Below are positions 45,486 through 57,668 of a stretch of 64,000 bases of DNA, one piece after another. Both the position numbers and the translations under genes were made by a program. Origin of the DNA: Halicephalobus mephisto (Eukaryota; Nematoda; Chromadorea; Rhabditida; Panagrolaimidae). How positions within the stretch are numbered: the first letter of the stretch is position 1; every line of letters begins with the position of its first letter. The stretch covers positions 310,001-374,000 of the forward strand of contig SWDT01000002.1 of assembly GCA_009193035.1 (NCBI GenBank). The letters run 5' to 3'. The notes under the pieces are model-generated. The model was given only the letters and a program-made list of their open reading frames with translations, did not search any database and was not told the origin of the DNA.

Positions 45486-47128
45486 ATGGAGGTCGAGTGC
45501 CGCGATCAATCTAGTGTCTACTTCCCCGCGAAAGCGATTGAATTCAAGGATGGCAAGTTGAAACTCAAGTTTGAGGACGATGCGATGCCAGAGGGTTACT
45601 ACCAACTGTCTAATTGTCGATACGTGAAGCCTTCACTTCAAGCGAAGAACTTTACTGCTGGTGACCTGATTGACGCTTTAGTGCTTCAATCTAGTGGAAA
45701 GAAGGCCTATCAACGAGCAAAAGTGCGCGAGATTAAGCAAGGGAATTACGTTATCATTGAGAGCGTCGAAGGGCCTACTCACAACGATATCGTCAGTTTT
45801 GATGAGTGTCGTTATGCTGACCGAGCCAAGCCATTGGTCCAGGAAGTTCTCCGCAGCACCGTGGTTCCCCTCCCTGACGATTTGAAGAACCATATGGATA
45901 TGGTTTGCCAAACTTTCGCAGAGAGACTTACTAACATCATTGCTCAAGCTGAAACGGAGGACAGCATCAAGGTCTTCGTAAGTTGTCATCAAATTTTATC
46001 ATTTTGTAAATAATAATTTCCAGTCCACAGATCCGCAAATGATAAAGATGGTCGACATCAGCTCTTCAATGTTGATGAATCAGGTCAAACAAAAGCTCAT
46101 GTTGACGATGAAGCAGGAGGAAGTCACCAAGAAGCTGGAGCAATCCTCCATTTCCGTGAAACCGGTGATTGAATTCACTGTTCGGAAGGAATTGATGGGA
46201 TTGACGATTGGTCATGAAGGCTCGAACATCCAACGTGCTCGTGCAATTGAAGGAATCGTCAACATTATCGTTGAAGAATCACGACCAAATGAAGATTTCT
46301 GTGTTATCAAGGTTGTTGCTGAGGACGAAGATGCGGCTATTGCGGCCAAGAACTTGCTGCATTATCATACTGAGTGTTTCAAGGTTCCGAGGGAAATTGT
46401 CTCTAGAGTTATTGGTAAGAAGGGAACTACCATCCAAGATGTTGTTGATAAGTCAGGCGTTATCCGTGTTCAAATAGGAGAGGATGTTCCTGGTCCTGAT
46501 GGGAAAGTGGTAAATTGATTGAATTATTACTTTAATAATACTTTATTTCCAGCCTGAAATGACGGATTTCTTCTTCACTGGTACACATGAGTCCATTACT
46601 TTTGCAAAACTTTTGGTTGATATGAACATCAAATACTACCAGGAAGCCGATGTTATTCGCGAGAACATAAATGATATTGAAAGACGTTTGCATACTGCAG
46701 GTGATGGCAGTTTCTATTCTCGTGGATATTCTCGAAATAACTTTGGCAAGAATTCGCAAAATGAAACCAATTCTCGTGCCCAAGGTTTGACTAATGGCAC
46801 TAGTTCTCGAAATGGTTTTCATAAAGATGGGCCTCGTCAAAATGGTTACCAAAATGGAAGAGGCCGTGATGATTTCCGTGAAAGCAATGGACGTCCTAAT
46901 CGTTTCCAGAAGCGTAATCATTTGAAGGACGATGAGGATGAAAAGGAGAAGAGTGCTGAAGATTCTGCTGATGGTGAACATCGACCTGAAAGAAATGAAC
47001 AGTCCAATAATCACAGAAATCAAAACGATTATGGGTTCCGTAAAGGTCCAAATCGAGGACGTGGAACTGGAAATCGTCGTGGACATGAAAGAGGCCGTAG
47101 GGATCCTACTGGCGCCAATCAAGCTTAA
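45486..47128 (+). CDS. FMR1: FMR1/FXR-family RNA-binding protein
   Basis: Three exons: 45486-45977, 46024-46509, 46553-47128; 517 residues. Residues 1-120 form the tandem Agenet/Tudor region (VECRDQSSVYFPAKAIEF, DDAMPEGYYQLSNCRYVKPS). KH1 is around 214-280 with loop IGHEGSNI, preceded by FTVRKELMGL. KH2 is around 283-330 (VPREIVSRVIGKKGTTIQ, VDKSGVIRVQI). Then comes the family's FFFTGTHESITFAKLLVD segment, and a Gly/Arg/Asn-rich tail with RGG-like repeats (GPNRGRGTGNRRGHERGRR). FMRP/FXR proteins bind mRNA and ribosomes and repress translation in granules. The first ATG lies directly after a trans-splice acceptor. AATAAA at 47335-47340 lies 207 nt past the stop. The next gene starts about 90 nt further on, suggesting an operon. 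Confidence 0.92.
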
Positions 47129-47334
47129 TTATGGCTGTGATACCGGTTTTGGCTCTTGTGATTGTTCTCCCAGTTTACTTGCCGTTGTTGCCTTCTCTCA
47201 ACTTCAATCGGTATCTAATGGGCAGAATCGTGCTCGTTTTCTTGTTTCCAGTGCAGCCATTATTTTTATTCTTAGACATTCTTGTTATCTTTTTTCGAAT
47301 ATGATTCTGTTACTGGATTTAATTATCTTTTTGC

Positions 47335-47340
47335 AATAAA
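47335..47340 (+). terminator. Poly(A) signal AATAAA of the FXR gene
   Basis: Canonical hexamer 207 nt after the FXR stop and about 90 nt before the LAP1-like trans-splice site. A T-rich stretch follows. Confidence 0.65.
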
Positions 47341-47424
47341 ATAAGTAAAGTTAAACAGATTTGTTTAATTCTGCCGTTTATTCGGTTTTTATCGTTTTAG
47401 AATCTTGGTTTTTGATTGTTTTTG

Positions 47425-47430
47425 GTCCAG
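47425..47430 (+). promoter_or_regulatory. Putative operon (SL2-type) trans-splice acceptor
   Basis: GTCCAG immediately precedes the LAP1-like ATG at 47431. Together with the AATAAA at 47335 and the T-rich interval, the spacing matches nematode intercistronic regions. Confidence 0.45.
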
Positions 47431-48438
47431 ATGCCACCGAAGAAGAAATTGGGTTTTGAGAAATATATCGATGAGGGATCAGGAGATGATGAATCTGAGG
47501 TAGATGGATCGGAAAGGGATGAATCTGGAAGCGAGAAATTTGAAGATAGATATGAAACTAATGGATTTGGAGAAAATTGGTTTTATCAGATTTTTTATTT
47601 TTATAAAGAACAATGTAATGAAATGTTTGAATGGTTAGAGTGAGTTTTTTTATTTTGTTTTTAATAATGAAATAATTTAGAAATCATTATTTTATTAATA
47701 TTTTAATGATTTTTTCTATATTGTTGATTATTTATTCTCCAGTTATTCCTGGTAAATCTGGTTTTGTTAATTTTTATGATAATTATTTTTTGGAATCTCC
47801 GAAATTTACGGTGAATGAAATATTGAAAAAATTTTCGGATGATTGTGAAAAAAAATTTCCTGGAGATGAATTTTTAAAAGCGGTATTGACGACAACAATT
47901 CGAAAAATCATCGTTAATCCGGATTCTGGAGCTGCAAGTATTACTGTAATGTTTTCAAAAAATTATAATCAGAATTTTAAAAATTCATTTAAAAAATTAT
48001 TTTTAAAGTATTTGAATTATGGATTGAAAGATTATACTGTAAATGATGAAAATAGAAATAATGAAGCAGTATTTTATGGAAAAATTATGGATTTGCTTGG
48101 TTCTGTTAATGGAAAAACTGTCTTGTTTATTGATGGAATTGAGAACATTACTGGAAGAGCTCCTTTGGCTTTGCAAACTTTGACAGATGAAAATTCGGCT
48201 AAATTTAAAAATTCTATCTTGATTTTTAGAATTAATAATGAAAATTATGAATTTGAAAATCAACTTGAATGTATTAAGGATATTGAAGAGTGAGTTTTTG
48301 GTTTTATATGGATTTTAATAAAAAAATTGTAGATTGTTGATGAAAAAATGGAAAAGTACGGTGCTTTTAGAAGATCAGATTCAGCCGATTATTAGTAGAA
48401 TTACGAAATTGACTGCTTGCCTTTATCCTCGGGTATAA
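47431..48438 (+). CDS. LAP1/LULL1-type torsin activator
   Basis: Three exons: 47431-47639, 47681-48289, 48333-48438; 307 residues. An acidic cytosolic/nuclear N terminus (GSGDDESEVDGSERDESG) is followed by one transmembrane helix at about 72-90 (INILMIFSILLIIYSPVI). A luminal domain of ~215 residues follows. Its C-terminal half resembles the TOR1AIP fold: VLFIDGIENITGRAPLALQT, then ILIFRINNENYEF, then a final helix with SRITKL. Vertebrate LAP1/LULL1 share an SRIS segment here, and they activate the torsin ATPase in the perinuclear space/ER with an arginine finger near this end. I cannot be sure this Arg is that residue. It is probably the second gene of an operon with the FXR homologue. AATAAA lies at 48536-48541. 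Confidence 0.65.
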
Positions 48439-48535
48439 CTGTTGCCTTGCTTTAGTACATGTATTCTAGATTGATAGTTTTTTGTTTATCTGTTAGTTTT
48501 GAAGATCCTAGCTTCGGATTTTTGATGGAAAATTG

Positions 48536-48541
48536 AATAAA
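48536..48541 (+). terminator. Poly(A) signal AATAAA of the LAP1-like gene
   Basis: Canonical hexamer 98 nt past the stop codon. The remaining ~230 bp to the end of the convergent ALDH8A1 gene show no gene. Confidence 0.55.
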
Positions 48542-48767
48542 CTGTTATTTGTGATTTGATCGGGAGTGTTTGGATATTTATTATGGAAAAATGGGAAATT
48601 TCGAAGCAAATTTTATCCTAAAAATTTCAAATTTCGTGTTAGACGAAGATTTATGTTTTGAAATTATTATTTTTTGGATTTTATAGTTTTTTTAATATAT
48701 TGAATTATTGAATACTTGGTCGCGATTTCGTAATTTTGTTTATATCAGTTTTCGTGTTAGAACGGGT

Positions 48768-51603
48768 TCAGCCGAATTTGATGCAGACAGTTTTCTTCTC
48801 GCTGTAAAAATCGAAAGAATCAACAGTTCCATCTCGTCCGTTTCCGCTTTCTTTTGTTCCTCCGAAGGGCATGTTTAGTTCTCTGATCATCCAACAATTA
48901 CACCAGACTGTTCCGACTCTTAATTCTGCGGCGACGGAGGTGATATTGTTGATATTTTTCGAGAAAACTGAGGCAGAAAGTCCGTATTTTGTTCCGTTCG
49001 CTTTTTCGATCACTTCCTGGAGATTTTCATATATTGATTTTTAGTTTTATTTTTTGTTTACCTCTTTTGTGTCGAATTTCGTAACGACAACGAAAGGACC
49101 AAAGACTTCTTCGAAAAAAAGCCGGCTTGAATCAGCGACGTCCGTGATTACTGTCGGAGTGAAAAAGTAGCCCTAAAACTCGGTTTTTATATATGAATTC
49201 TTTCCAGATCATGGTCACAAGGTTAGTTCCGAGGCATTCAGTGGTGTTAGAACAATCAAGGTCGATTAAATGGTCTGTTGTCCCTCCGAAACCCCGAGGC
49301 AGACGGACTTCAGCGAGTACGGCCTTGCCTTCGAGTTCGCGTTTCTTTGACTACACCAAATCCCGGGTTTTTACAAGAGAATATCTCATGAGATACGGCA
49401 CCAAGGCTCTGGATGACGCTATGCTGGTTCTGAATCCAGGAACAAAACTCAAAACAAGGAAATTGGACGAGAAAAAACGGAATCAATTGTCCCAACTTTA
49501 TTTCGAGAGTACCGCCGGAATCGTTTGCGAAATTCCAGAAGCTGCTGAACACAAGGTTATCATCACCAAAGTCGATGTGCCGAATCACATGACTGAAATC
49601 AAAATTTACTGGAGGGCTTTTGGAGACACCAGAGATATTTCCGTCAAGGAATTCTTGGAAGCCAACGCTGAAATCATCAGAAAGAAGCTAAGCGAGACTC
49701 TGTATCATTCAAATGTCCCGAAACTCGCTTTCTATGCCGACAGAGAACATCTGCTTCTTGAGGTTCGTCGGGTTTTGTAATTTCGATATATGGAAATTTT
49801 CAGGAAATGAACAAGCTTTTCGAAATCGCCGATTATGGAATGCAGTATCGAGCATTGAGTAAAACTGGGGCTGTTCTTGGATCTCAGAAGGATAAAGGAG
49901 AATATACTGAGGAAAAGCAGTCAAAAATCCCCAGGTTTGTTCTCGCAAGACGGGAGAAGATGGAAGCAAGGAAGCGAGCCCTGGCTGAAGCTGAAAAAAA
50001 CGAAAAACAAACCCCCGAACAACGTCCAGAAGGGGAAATCGGTCCTCCACAATGAACCGTTGCTCCTTCTGATTTCGCTAACTCGAAATAGTAGTTTACC
50101 TAAAATTATCGAAATCAATAAAGATAAACGGGTAAAAATTACTTTGTCGAAGTGCTGTTTCGAGACTAAAGCCCCGATGTTGCTGGATGGGTCCTTGGGA
50201 TCACCGACAACCCACTGAAATTAAAATTATTTAGCTTTTATACAAAAGAAATACTGTAATCTTTGAAAAGTAATGTCACAACTTTTTGAAATTTTTGAAT
50301 TCCCGCGCAGAGAGCAAATGCAAATAAAAAAGTGGTAAATTTGGTACCTGTTAAAGCCAACTCGCTCTGTCCTCACTCGCGCTTTCTACTTTTTCTTTTA
50401 CCTAAAATTCCAAAAAACTTCAAAGTTCTGTGTTAATTTCGTAAAAATTTAAAATTTTTTACAAAAGTATAATTTGTGAATTCCCGTGTGGAGCGAGTAG
50501 AAATATAAAAATGGTAAATTTGGCAATTTTCTACTAGAATCAACTCGCGCTTTTTTACCTAAATTTCCGAATTTTCTAAAAACTAAATTTTCACGAAAGT
50601 TTTTAATTTTTTATATGATACTTACGGATTTGGCGGCTTGGACGAACTTCTCGAGGAATTTGTCGTAGATAGAACTCTGAACGTAGAGTCTTTCGGTGCA
50701 GAGACAGATTTCGCCTTGATTTGCGAAACAGGAATTACATATAGTTTGGAGGATTTCATCTATATCCACATCGTCAAAAATTATCCCAGCATTTTTGCCT
50801 CCCATTTCGAGCGAAATTTTTTTGTTTGTTTTTGCTCCGAGTTCTCCTATTTTTTTCCCTACGGCGGTGGAACCCGTGAAAGACACTAGTCCCACGTCTT
50901 CGTGGAGGACCAGGGGTTCTCCGCATTCGGGTCCTGTCCCGATGACCATGTTGACCACTCCAGGGGGAAATCCGGCTTCCTTGAAGGCATGCATCAGGAT
51001 ATAAGCCGTGGCTGACGTCATTTCACTCGGTTTCGCGACTACAGTATTCCCACAAGCAAGTGCCGGAGCGAGTTTGAAGGAGATCAAATACAGAGGAAGA
51101 TTCCACGGGGAAATCAAAGCAGCCACTCCTACGGGATCGTTTTGGACGTAATTAACAGCCTTCACAGGTTCCGATTGGACTACAGAATCCCCAGTATGAT
51201 GCAGAACAGCAGAAGCGAAAGTCCGGAAATTCTGGATACATCTCGGGATATCCACCAAACTCGCGGTTTTTATAGTTTTTCCTTGATCTTTGGATTCTAA
51301 TCTCGCCAATTTCGGACTTAATGGTTCCAAAATATCCGCAACTTTATTCAGAAGTCTAGATCTCGTTTGGACAGAAGTCCTAGACCAGTCCTTGAAGGCA
51401 GTTTTGGCCGCAACAACGGCTTCATCCACTTCATTCTTCTCTGATTTCGGAATTTTCAACCAATTTAGTCCAATAGCCGGATCAACTGAAAACATGGATT
51501 TTTTAGAAGAAACAAATTCTCCATTGATGAAGTTGTCAATTTCGATCATTTGACCTGTCTCCGCAGAATCCAGAAGTTTTTGAAGAACTATTTCCGTCGT
51601 CAT
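48768..51603 (-). CDS. ALDH8A1: ALDH8A1: 2-aminomuconate semialdehyde dehydrogenase
   Basis: Five exons on the minus strand: 51603-50626, 50214-50143, 50099-50013, 49172-49062, 49016-48768; 498 residues, the usual ALDH length. ISPWNLP (NAD-binding region), catalytic base Glu ~266 in SLEMGGKNAG and catalytic Cys ~300 in FANQGEICLC are present. MIRELNMPFGGTKESGNGR at the C-terminal end matches the ALDH8A1 subfamily. The enzyme oxidises 2-aminomuconic semialdehyde with NAD in the kynurenine pathway. Intron 3 (49173-50012) contains most of the RBFA gene on the other strand. Exon 3 (VNYYFELAKSEGATVHCGG) overlaps the last 43 nt of RBFA coding sequence. That exon is required to bridge HFDK to GYFFTPT, so the overlap is not an artefact of a free choice. 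Confidence 0.92.
49211..50055 (+). CDS. RBFA: Mitochondrial ribosome-binding factor A
   Basis: Two exons: 49211-49762, 49804-50055; 267 residues. The N terminus is Arg/Ser-rich without acids, consistent with a mitochondrial targeting peptide. The core KH-like RBFA domain spans about 95-190: VIITKVDVPNHMTEIKIYW, then IRKKLSETLYHSNVPKLAFY. A ~80-residue charged tail follows. RBFA binds the small mitoribosomal rRNA and helps late 12S maturation. The ATG lies 3 nt after TTTCCAG (49201-49207), suggesting trans-splicing. The gene sits inside an ALDH8A1 intron on the opposite strand, and its 3' coding end overlaps ALDH8A1 exon 3. Its AATAAA (50117-50122) falls in the next ALDH8A1 intron. Confidence 0.85.
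50117..50122 (+). terminator. Poly(A) signal AATAAA of RBFA
   Basis: Canonical hexamer 62 nt past the RBFA stop, inside the 43-nt ALDH8A1 intron 50100-50142. The RBFA 3' UTR is therefore antisense to ALDH8A1 exon 3. Confidence 0.5.
50290..50570. repeat. Two inverted copies of the GCGCGGGAATTC element
   Basis: In ALDH8A1 intron 1, two copies (about 50295-50400 and 50475-50560) read GAATTCCCGCGCAGAGAG and GAATTCCCGTGTGGAGCG, followed by GGTAAATTTGG and CAACTCGC-type text. This is the reverse orientation of the 15.9-16.3 kb copies. Confidence 0.6.
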
Positions 51604-52205
51604 CTAAAAATCACAAAATATAAAAATTAGGAAATTTTTCAAACTTATTTCAACATGAATTAAAAATTATAATTATCCAAAAAAAATCACTTTTAATAAT
51701 TACCAAATTTACCACTTTTTCCGTTTTCAAAAAACTCTCTGCGCGGGAAATTCAAAAAAAACTACAAAGAAATTTCAAAATTGTCTCAACACGAATTTCT
51801 TCAATTACCTAAACATTATTTTGAAATAAACAAAAATAGAAAAAAATCGATTTCAATAGCAAATTGTCATATTTATCATTTTTAATTTTCGTTCACTTTC
51901 TGCAGAAATTCAAAAATCCCAAAAAATCACATCACTTATCCCCAAAAACAGAAAATCCCGATCCACTCACAAGCATCCCAACACGTGTTTTCGTCACGAC
52001 AGGTAATCTCCCGAATGAGAGGAAACAATTCCACCGATAATCGATGGCCTTTCTCGAAACCGATCAAACCGGTCTTACAATATCGATTGGCCCAATTTAT
52101 CGACAACATGGAGATCAAATATGGACATTGGAGGTTATTACTCAACAGTTAACCATACAAAGCGTGCAAATGGAGGATAATAAAAACAACGGTAGTATGT
52201 GCATG
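51604..52205. other. ALDH8A1 5' region / WDR5 3' region
   Basis: AT-rich, with one GCGCGGGAA element at about 51695-51770. Antisense frames across 51936-52310 are not convincing genes. It likely contains the ALDH8A1 promoter and the WDR5 3' UTR. Confidence 0.45.
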
Positions 52206-53387
<1,182 letters not shown>

Positions 53388-54027
53388 CGATAAACTTACA
53401 AAAAAGAAGTTCTTCAAGTGGCTTTAAAGCAGATCTTTGGCGAGGGAAAATCAAAGAAAAGACAACGCCGAGGTTATTGGCATCAGCGCTCATTTCGCCA
53501 GGAATACTGGTGTTTGGCATTCGAGTTTGTTTTACCAAATATATTCGTGTTTTTAGCTTTTCTACGTTCAGAAAGTCAAGAAATCCGTCTTCGGTGGAGT
53601 ACTGTAGTGTTCGATATGGTTTTTGGATATATGAAAGTAGTTCTATATGTGGACAGCAACGCGCGAAGTCGGACAAGTTTTGGACGACGCATGACCGCGA
53701 TCCGGAAATTCCTGGATTTATTTAAATTGAATATGTTCTAAAAGTTAATTACGGGATTTTGTACAGCTACACAATTAACATTTAAAAATACTAAATAAAT
53801 TAATTTGTGGAGATTTTTAAAAAATTCGTGTCGAGACAACTTCGTGAAAAATCCGAACTTTCGCCATATATGAATATCCCATTTGATTACGAAATAACCA
53901 TAATTTAAAACCGAAATTACCACTTAAGCTGTTTTAATTTCCAAAAATTCGTGTCGAGAGAACTTTAAAAAATATTAATTTTTGATTTTTGTAATGATTT
54001 TGTTTTTAGAATTTTATTTTTTCAATC
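53388..54027. other. Divergent intergenic region between WDR5 and FAM8A1
   Basis: No gene recognised; overlapping plus-strand frames at 53282-53741 partly oppose WDR5 exons and look spurious. A GTGTCGAGAC element copy lies at 53825-53960. It probably contains both promoters. Confidence 0.45.
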
Positions 54028-54901
54028 ATGAATTGTGTCGACAGGAAAAATTACGGATCAGCGAAGGCCTATGCGGATGAAGTTCGGCAGTGGGTGAATC
54101 TGACGCAGGCCTGGATGATGGAGCAACATAGGGGATTTACTCAAGCCTTCAGACCTCCGCAGCCGATCTCGATCCACAATGCGAATCAGAATCCAGGAGG
54201 ACCTTTGCCTGCTCATTTCGCCAGAAGAATAATGTTCAGAATCGGGATAAACGGAAACGGACCCCAATTGCAGACAATCATAACCCAGGAGTACCAGATT
54301 CCCTCTTTCGCCAGACGGTGTGCCGCTGAATTGCTTGATTTCCTGATTCTTTTTTTCTGGAAGATGATATTTGTCTACTTTTTGGTTGAATTAGAAATAA
54401 TGTAAGTTATTTTTACAAAAATTAATTAAAATAAAAATTTCCAGCGATCTGGATCAATACGTGAGGATTCTGGCGGACGACGTCGACTTGACCACCTTGA
54501 TCGACATCACTCAGGGGCTTTTCCACTTAGAACTCTGTTCCAAGGTCATTTGCGGGATCATAGAAGCGTACTGTATATCCTTCGGATTCCTGGGCTACCC
54601 CATCGGCTGCACCCCCGGGAAGTACCTGATGGGGATCCAGGTCGTCTCCTGCATGAGCATCGTCCCGATCCCCGGCCAGAGGGACAGAGTCACGATCTCC
54701 AGATTGCCCTCTGTTCCGTTCGGAAGGTGAGATCCGTCTTAATTTGGTTTATTTTCGATTTTATTTAGTTCCCTCGTCCGGGCTTTGATCAAGAACAGCG
54801 TCTTCAACGTCCTCTTCCCTCTGAATACGTTGTTGTACTTCTTCTCTTACAACAGGGCCGTCTACGACATTGCTGCCAAGACGATCGTTGTCAGTTTCTG
54901 A
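54028..54901 (+). CDS. FAM8A1: FAM8A1-like RDD-domain membrane protein
   Basis: Three exons: 54028-54401, 54445-54726, 54769-54901; 262 residues. After a ~90-residue soluble N terminus the RDD domain begins at IPSFARRCAAELLDFLILFF. It contains three hydrophobic segments, the GxxPGKxLLG-type signature GCTPGKYLMGIQVVSC, and ends with VRALIKNSVF and YNRAVYDIAAKTIVV. These match the animal FAM8A1 C-terminal half. FAM8A1 is an ER membrane cofactor of the HRD1 ubiquitin ligase complex in ER-associated degradation. It is shorter than human FAM8A1 (413 residues), mainly at the N terminus. Splice junctions are clean and in frame. Confidence 0.85.
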
Positions 54902-54993
54902 AATATATCACCTCCAAAACGGGAGAGCAATAGAGTATTTATAATTTTAAATGTACAGGAATGAAATTGAATATTATTTTTGGGAATAAGTGA

Positions 54994-55562
54994 CTAGGAA
55001 GTGAACTCTTTGAGCTGTTGTTTCTTTTTGAAGGACTCCCGAGCGACGAGTCGCTGCAGCTGACTCATCCGGTCGTGGAATCCCTGAAGACGGACGCTGG
55101 CCTCGCTGATTCTCCGTCGACTGTCGTCCATCTTCCTGACGTACTTCTCGAGGTCGTAAGGCATCGGTTGCTCGTCAGAAATCTTCTTCAAAACTGAAAT
55201 TATAATTTAAAAAACGAAATAGAAAAATATCCAGTAAAAATTTACTGGTTTGTCATGTTTGGGATTTTGCCCGTGGAGTCGGTGATATTTCGAAATTTAC
55301 GAGTTAACTTACATTGAGACAACTCGTCCATCTGGGCCAGAAGATGCAATTGACTTTTCCTGGTGTTTTTTACCTGTTCATCCAGTTTGTGCACGGCCGG
55401 TCGGACAGCGTCCATTATTGCTGAAAATTTTTATAAACAAATTTTTCATATAAAAATCAATAACGAACCTTCGGTCATGTCGTTCCCACCTCCGATAGTA
55501 GTTTCGTTTGCAGATTCATTCATGTTTGACATCGGGATGGCTTCACGAGGTCCAGAAGCCAT
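54994..55562 (-). CDS. snpn-1: Snapin (BLOC-1/BORC subunit)
   Basis: Three exons on the minus strand: 55562-55469, 55420-55313, 55193-54994; 133 residues (human snapin 136). It is a helical coiled-coil protein with the snapin landmarks VRPAVHKLDEQV, KSQLHLLAQMDELS, LEKYVRKMDDSRRRI and QRLVARESFKKKQQ. Snapin joins BLOC-1 and BORC, which handle lysosome-related organelle biogenesis and lysosome positioning, and binds SNAREs. The ATG lies 11 nt after an ACTTTAG acceptor, suggesting trans-splicing; a longer upstream frame to 55709 is probably 5' untranslated. It is convergent with FAM8A1 (92 bp between stops). Functionally it belongs with the Rab32/38 gene elsewhere in the window. Confidence 0.9.
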
Positions 55563-57668
55563 GTCGAAAAACCTAAAGTCGAAAATGAAGTCACCAGAGC
55601 GAGTCGGCCGAATGACGGCGGTCCCGACGCGAGGATTCGATTTTTCCTCAAACAAGATTAGATTTCCGTAAGAGCTAAACTCTTCCAGAACCTCGTAAGA
55701 CGTTTTCAATTTTTTCTGAGAATCTCTCGAGAGGTTCTAGAATCTTAGACAAATTTATATAATTTAAAAAAAATAGAAATTTATAAAATTAAAAAAAAAA
55801 ATAAAAATTTATATAATTTAAAAAAAATAAAAGTTTATATAATTTTTTAGAAAAAGTTTATTTTTCAGAAATTTTGAAGATCTTTGAAGTTTTCAGAATT
55901 TTGAGCTTTTTAGAAAATTCTAGAATCTGATAAAAAATTATGAATTTTTATAGAATTTTGAATTTTCAGAGTGTAAAAAACTCCAAAAATTTCGAAAATC
56001 CTTAATTTTAATATAAAATTCTATAAAATTTAAAAATATGAAATTCAAAAACCTAAAAACTCCAAAAATCCGTGTTAAGACTACTTTATAACATTAATTT
56101 TTAATTTCTACGAAAATATAATTTTTCAAAAATTGAATTTTCTTTGTAAATAAAAAATTTGAATTTAAAATTTTTATTTTTTAAAGTTTTTTAAAATTTT
56201 TTTTGTTTTTTTAAATTTTTTATTATCTTTTTGGGCTATATCTGGATAAACTAGAAGATAAACTTTTTTCTTTTGTTTCGGTTTCAATTTCATCGATTCC
56301 AGAAGTCGAATTTCTTTCTGGAATGGCTTGTTTCTATTCTCTCGAGGAAGCAGACAATTCGCTTTTGTCCCGGATGCTTCAGACCGACTCTGCCGAGGGC
56401 ACTAAACTAGGCTTAGTTTTCCGTCTGCTTTTTCACACGTGCTTTCCGAAAATCATACTATTATGAAAAAAGAAATAAGTATTGTTACGGAGTTGTCTCG
56501 ACACGAAATTTTGAACTTTTGAGAACTTTGAAAAATTAGGTAAAAAAAATGAAAAAGACGAGTTGCCAGATTTTCCATTTTTATTTTCACTCGATTCACG
56601 TGAGAGTGAAAAATTTGCATATTATTTTGCAATTTAAAAATGAACGTTATTAAGAAAATTGAAAAGTTAAAAATTGATAAAAAAAAAAAAAAAATAAATA
56701 AAACAAGCGCGAGTGGAAGACGGAGTGATTCAATTTCGGTCCAAATTGCCAGAATTACCGCTTTTTCCATTTTAACAAATATCGGTTCCTTTACGCGGGA
56801 ATTTAAAATTTTCAAAAAAATATTTCGTTTCATTATAACGTTTGTTTCGAAAAATTTAGAAATGTTTCCCGAACTTTGACCTCAAATAGTTATTTCAACG
56901 ACATGTTCTGTTTTTTCAACACCTTTTGAATGGAATTATCTGGTGGATTCAGGTCCGTCGTGATTTAGGGTTGTTTGTCAAAAAATAAATTTTTCCTGTT
57001 TGGAACGTTCTGGATTAAATTTACATATTTATTTTTTGATTATTGTTTATTTTCTACTTTTTTAACGAATATGTAACAAATTTGATATATGAAATTTATT
57101 TTTTTCCATGTTTTTCGTGATTTTCGTGATTTTGTTATTGTTGAAGTTTATCTGATCACATCCCACTACTCAGACTATTCTGATAACGTTTATAGATTGA
57201 GAATTATTTTTGATTATTGTTTATTTTCTACTTTTTTAACGAATATGTAACGGATTTGATATATGAAATTTATTTTATTCCCGTGTTTTTCGTGATTTTG
57301 TTATTGTTGGAGTTTATCTGATCACATTCCGGCACACTCAGATAGGCTATTCTGATAACGTTTATAGATTGAGAATTATAATTGTCCCGTTGTCATTGAC
57401 GTCTGTTTGTTCATTTTATCGTGTTTTGGCGCTAGACATTACCCACGTGCTTTGATAGCGATATTTTATTTATTTCTTAGGTTTTCAGTCCATGTTGGAA
57501 GAATCAGACGAGTTCAAGTCACATTTTTTCCGTCGCGGTTAACGCGAAAAATTTCAAAGCTTTTTCAAGAGGAACAATTGTCAGCTGTTTGTTCAAAGTC
57601 TTTCAATTGTGCCATTCTGACTTTTGTTTCGGATCTAAAATGCTCTGATTCTACTTTGGTCCTTCACA
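55563..57668. other. Divergent intergenic region between snapin and GPCPD1
   Basis: AT-rich from 55740 to 56210. A coding-like but start-less frame lies at 56215-56466 (+). Two GCGCGGGAATTC element relatives are at about 56560-56620 and 56700-56810. A ~173-bp tandem duplication is at 57033-57379. Bases 57390-57668 likely hold the GPCPD1 promoter and 5' UTR; the frame 57407-57724 there is not conserved. Confidence 0.45.
57033..57379. repeat. 173-bp tandem duplication
   Basis: Two copies, about 57033-57205 and 57206-57379, share GATTATTGTTTATTTTCTAC, GAATATGTAAC, GTTTATCTGATCACAT and CTGATAACGTTTATAGATTG. They differ by small indels and substitutions. Confidence 0.8.

Noticed and set aside
46532..47122. 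196-codon minus-strand frame (Ile/Thr/Ser-rich)
   Set aside because: Exact antisense of FXR exon 3; codon bias of the sense gene creates it.
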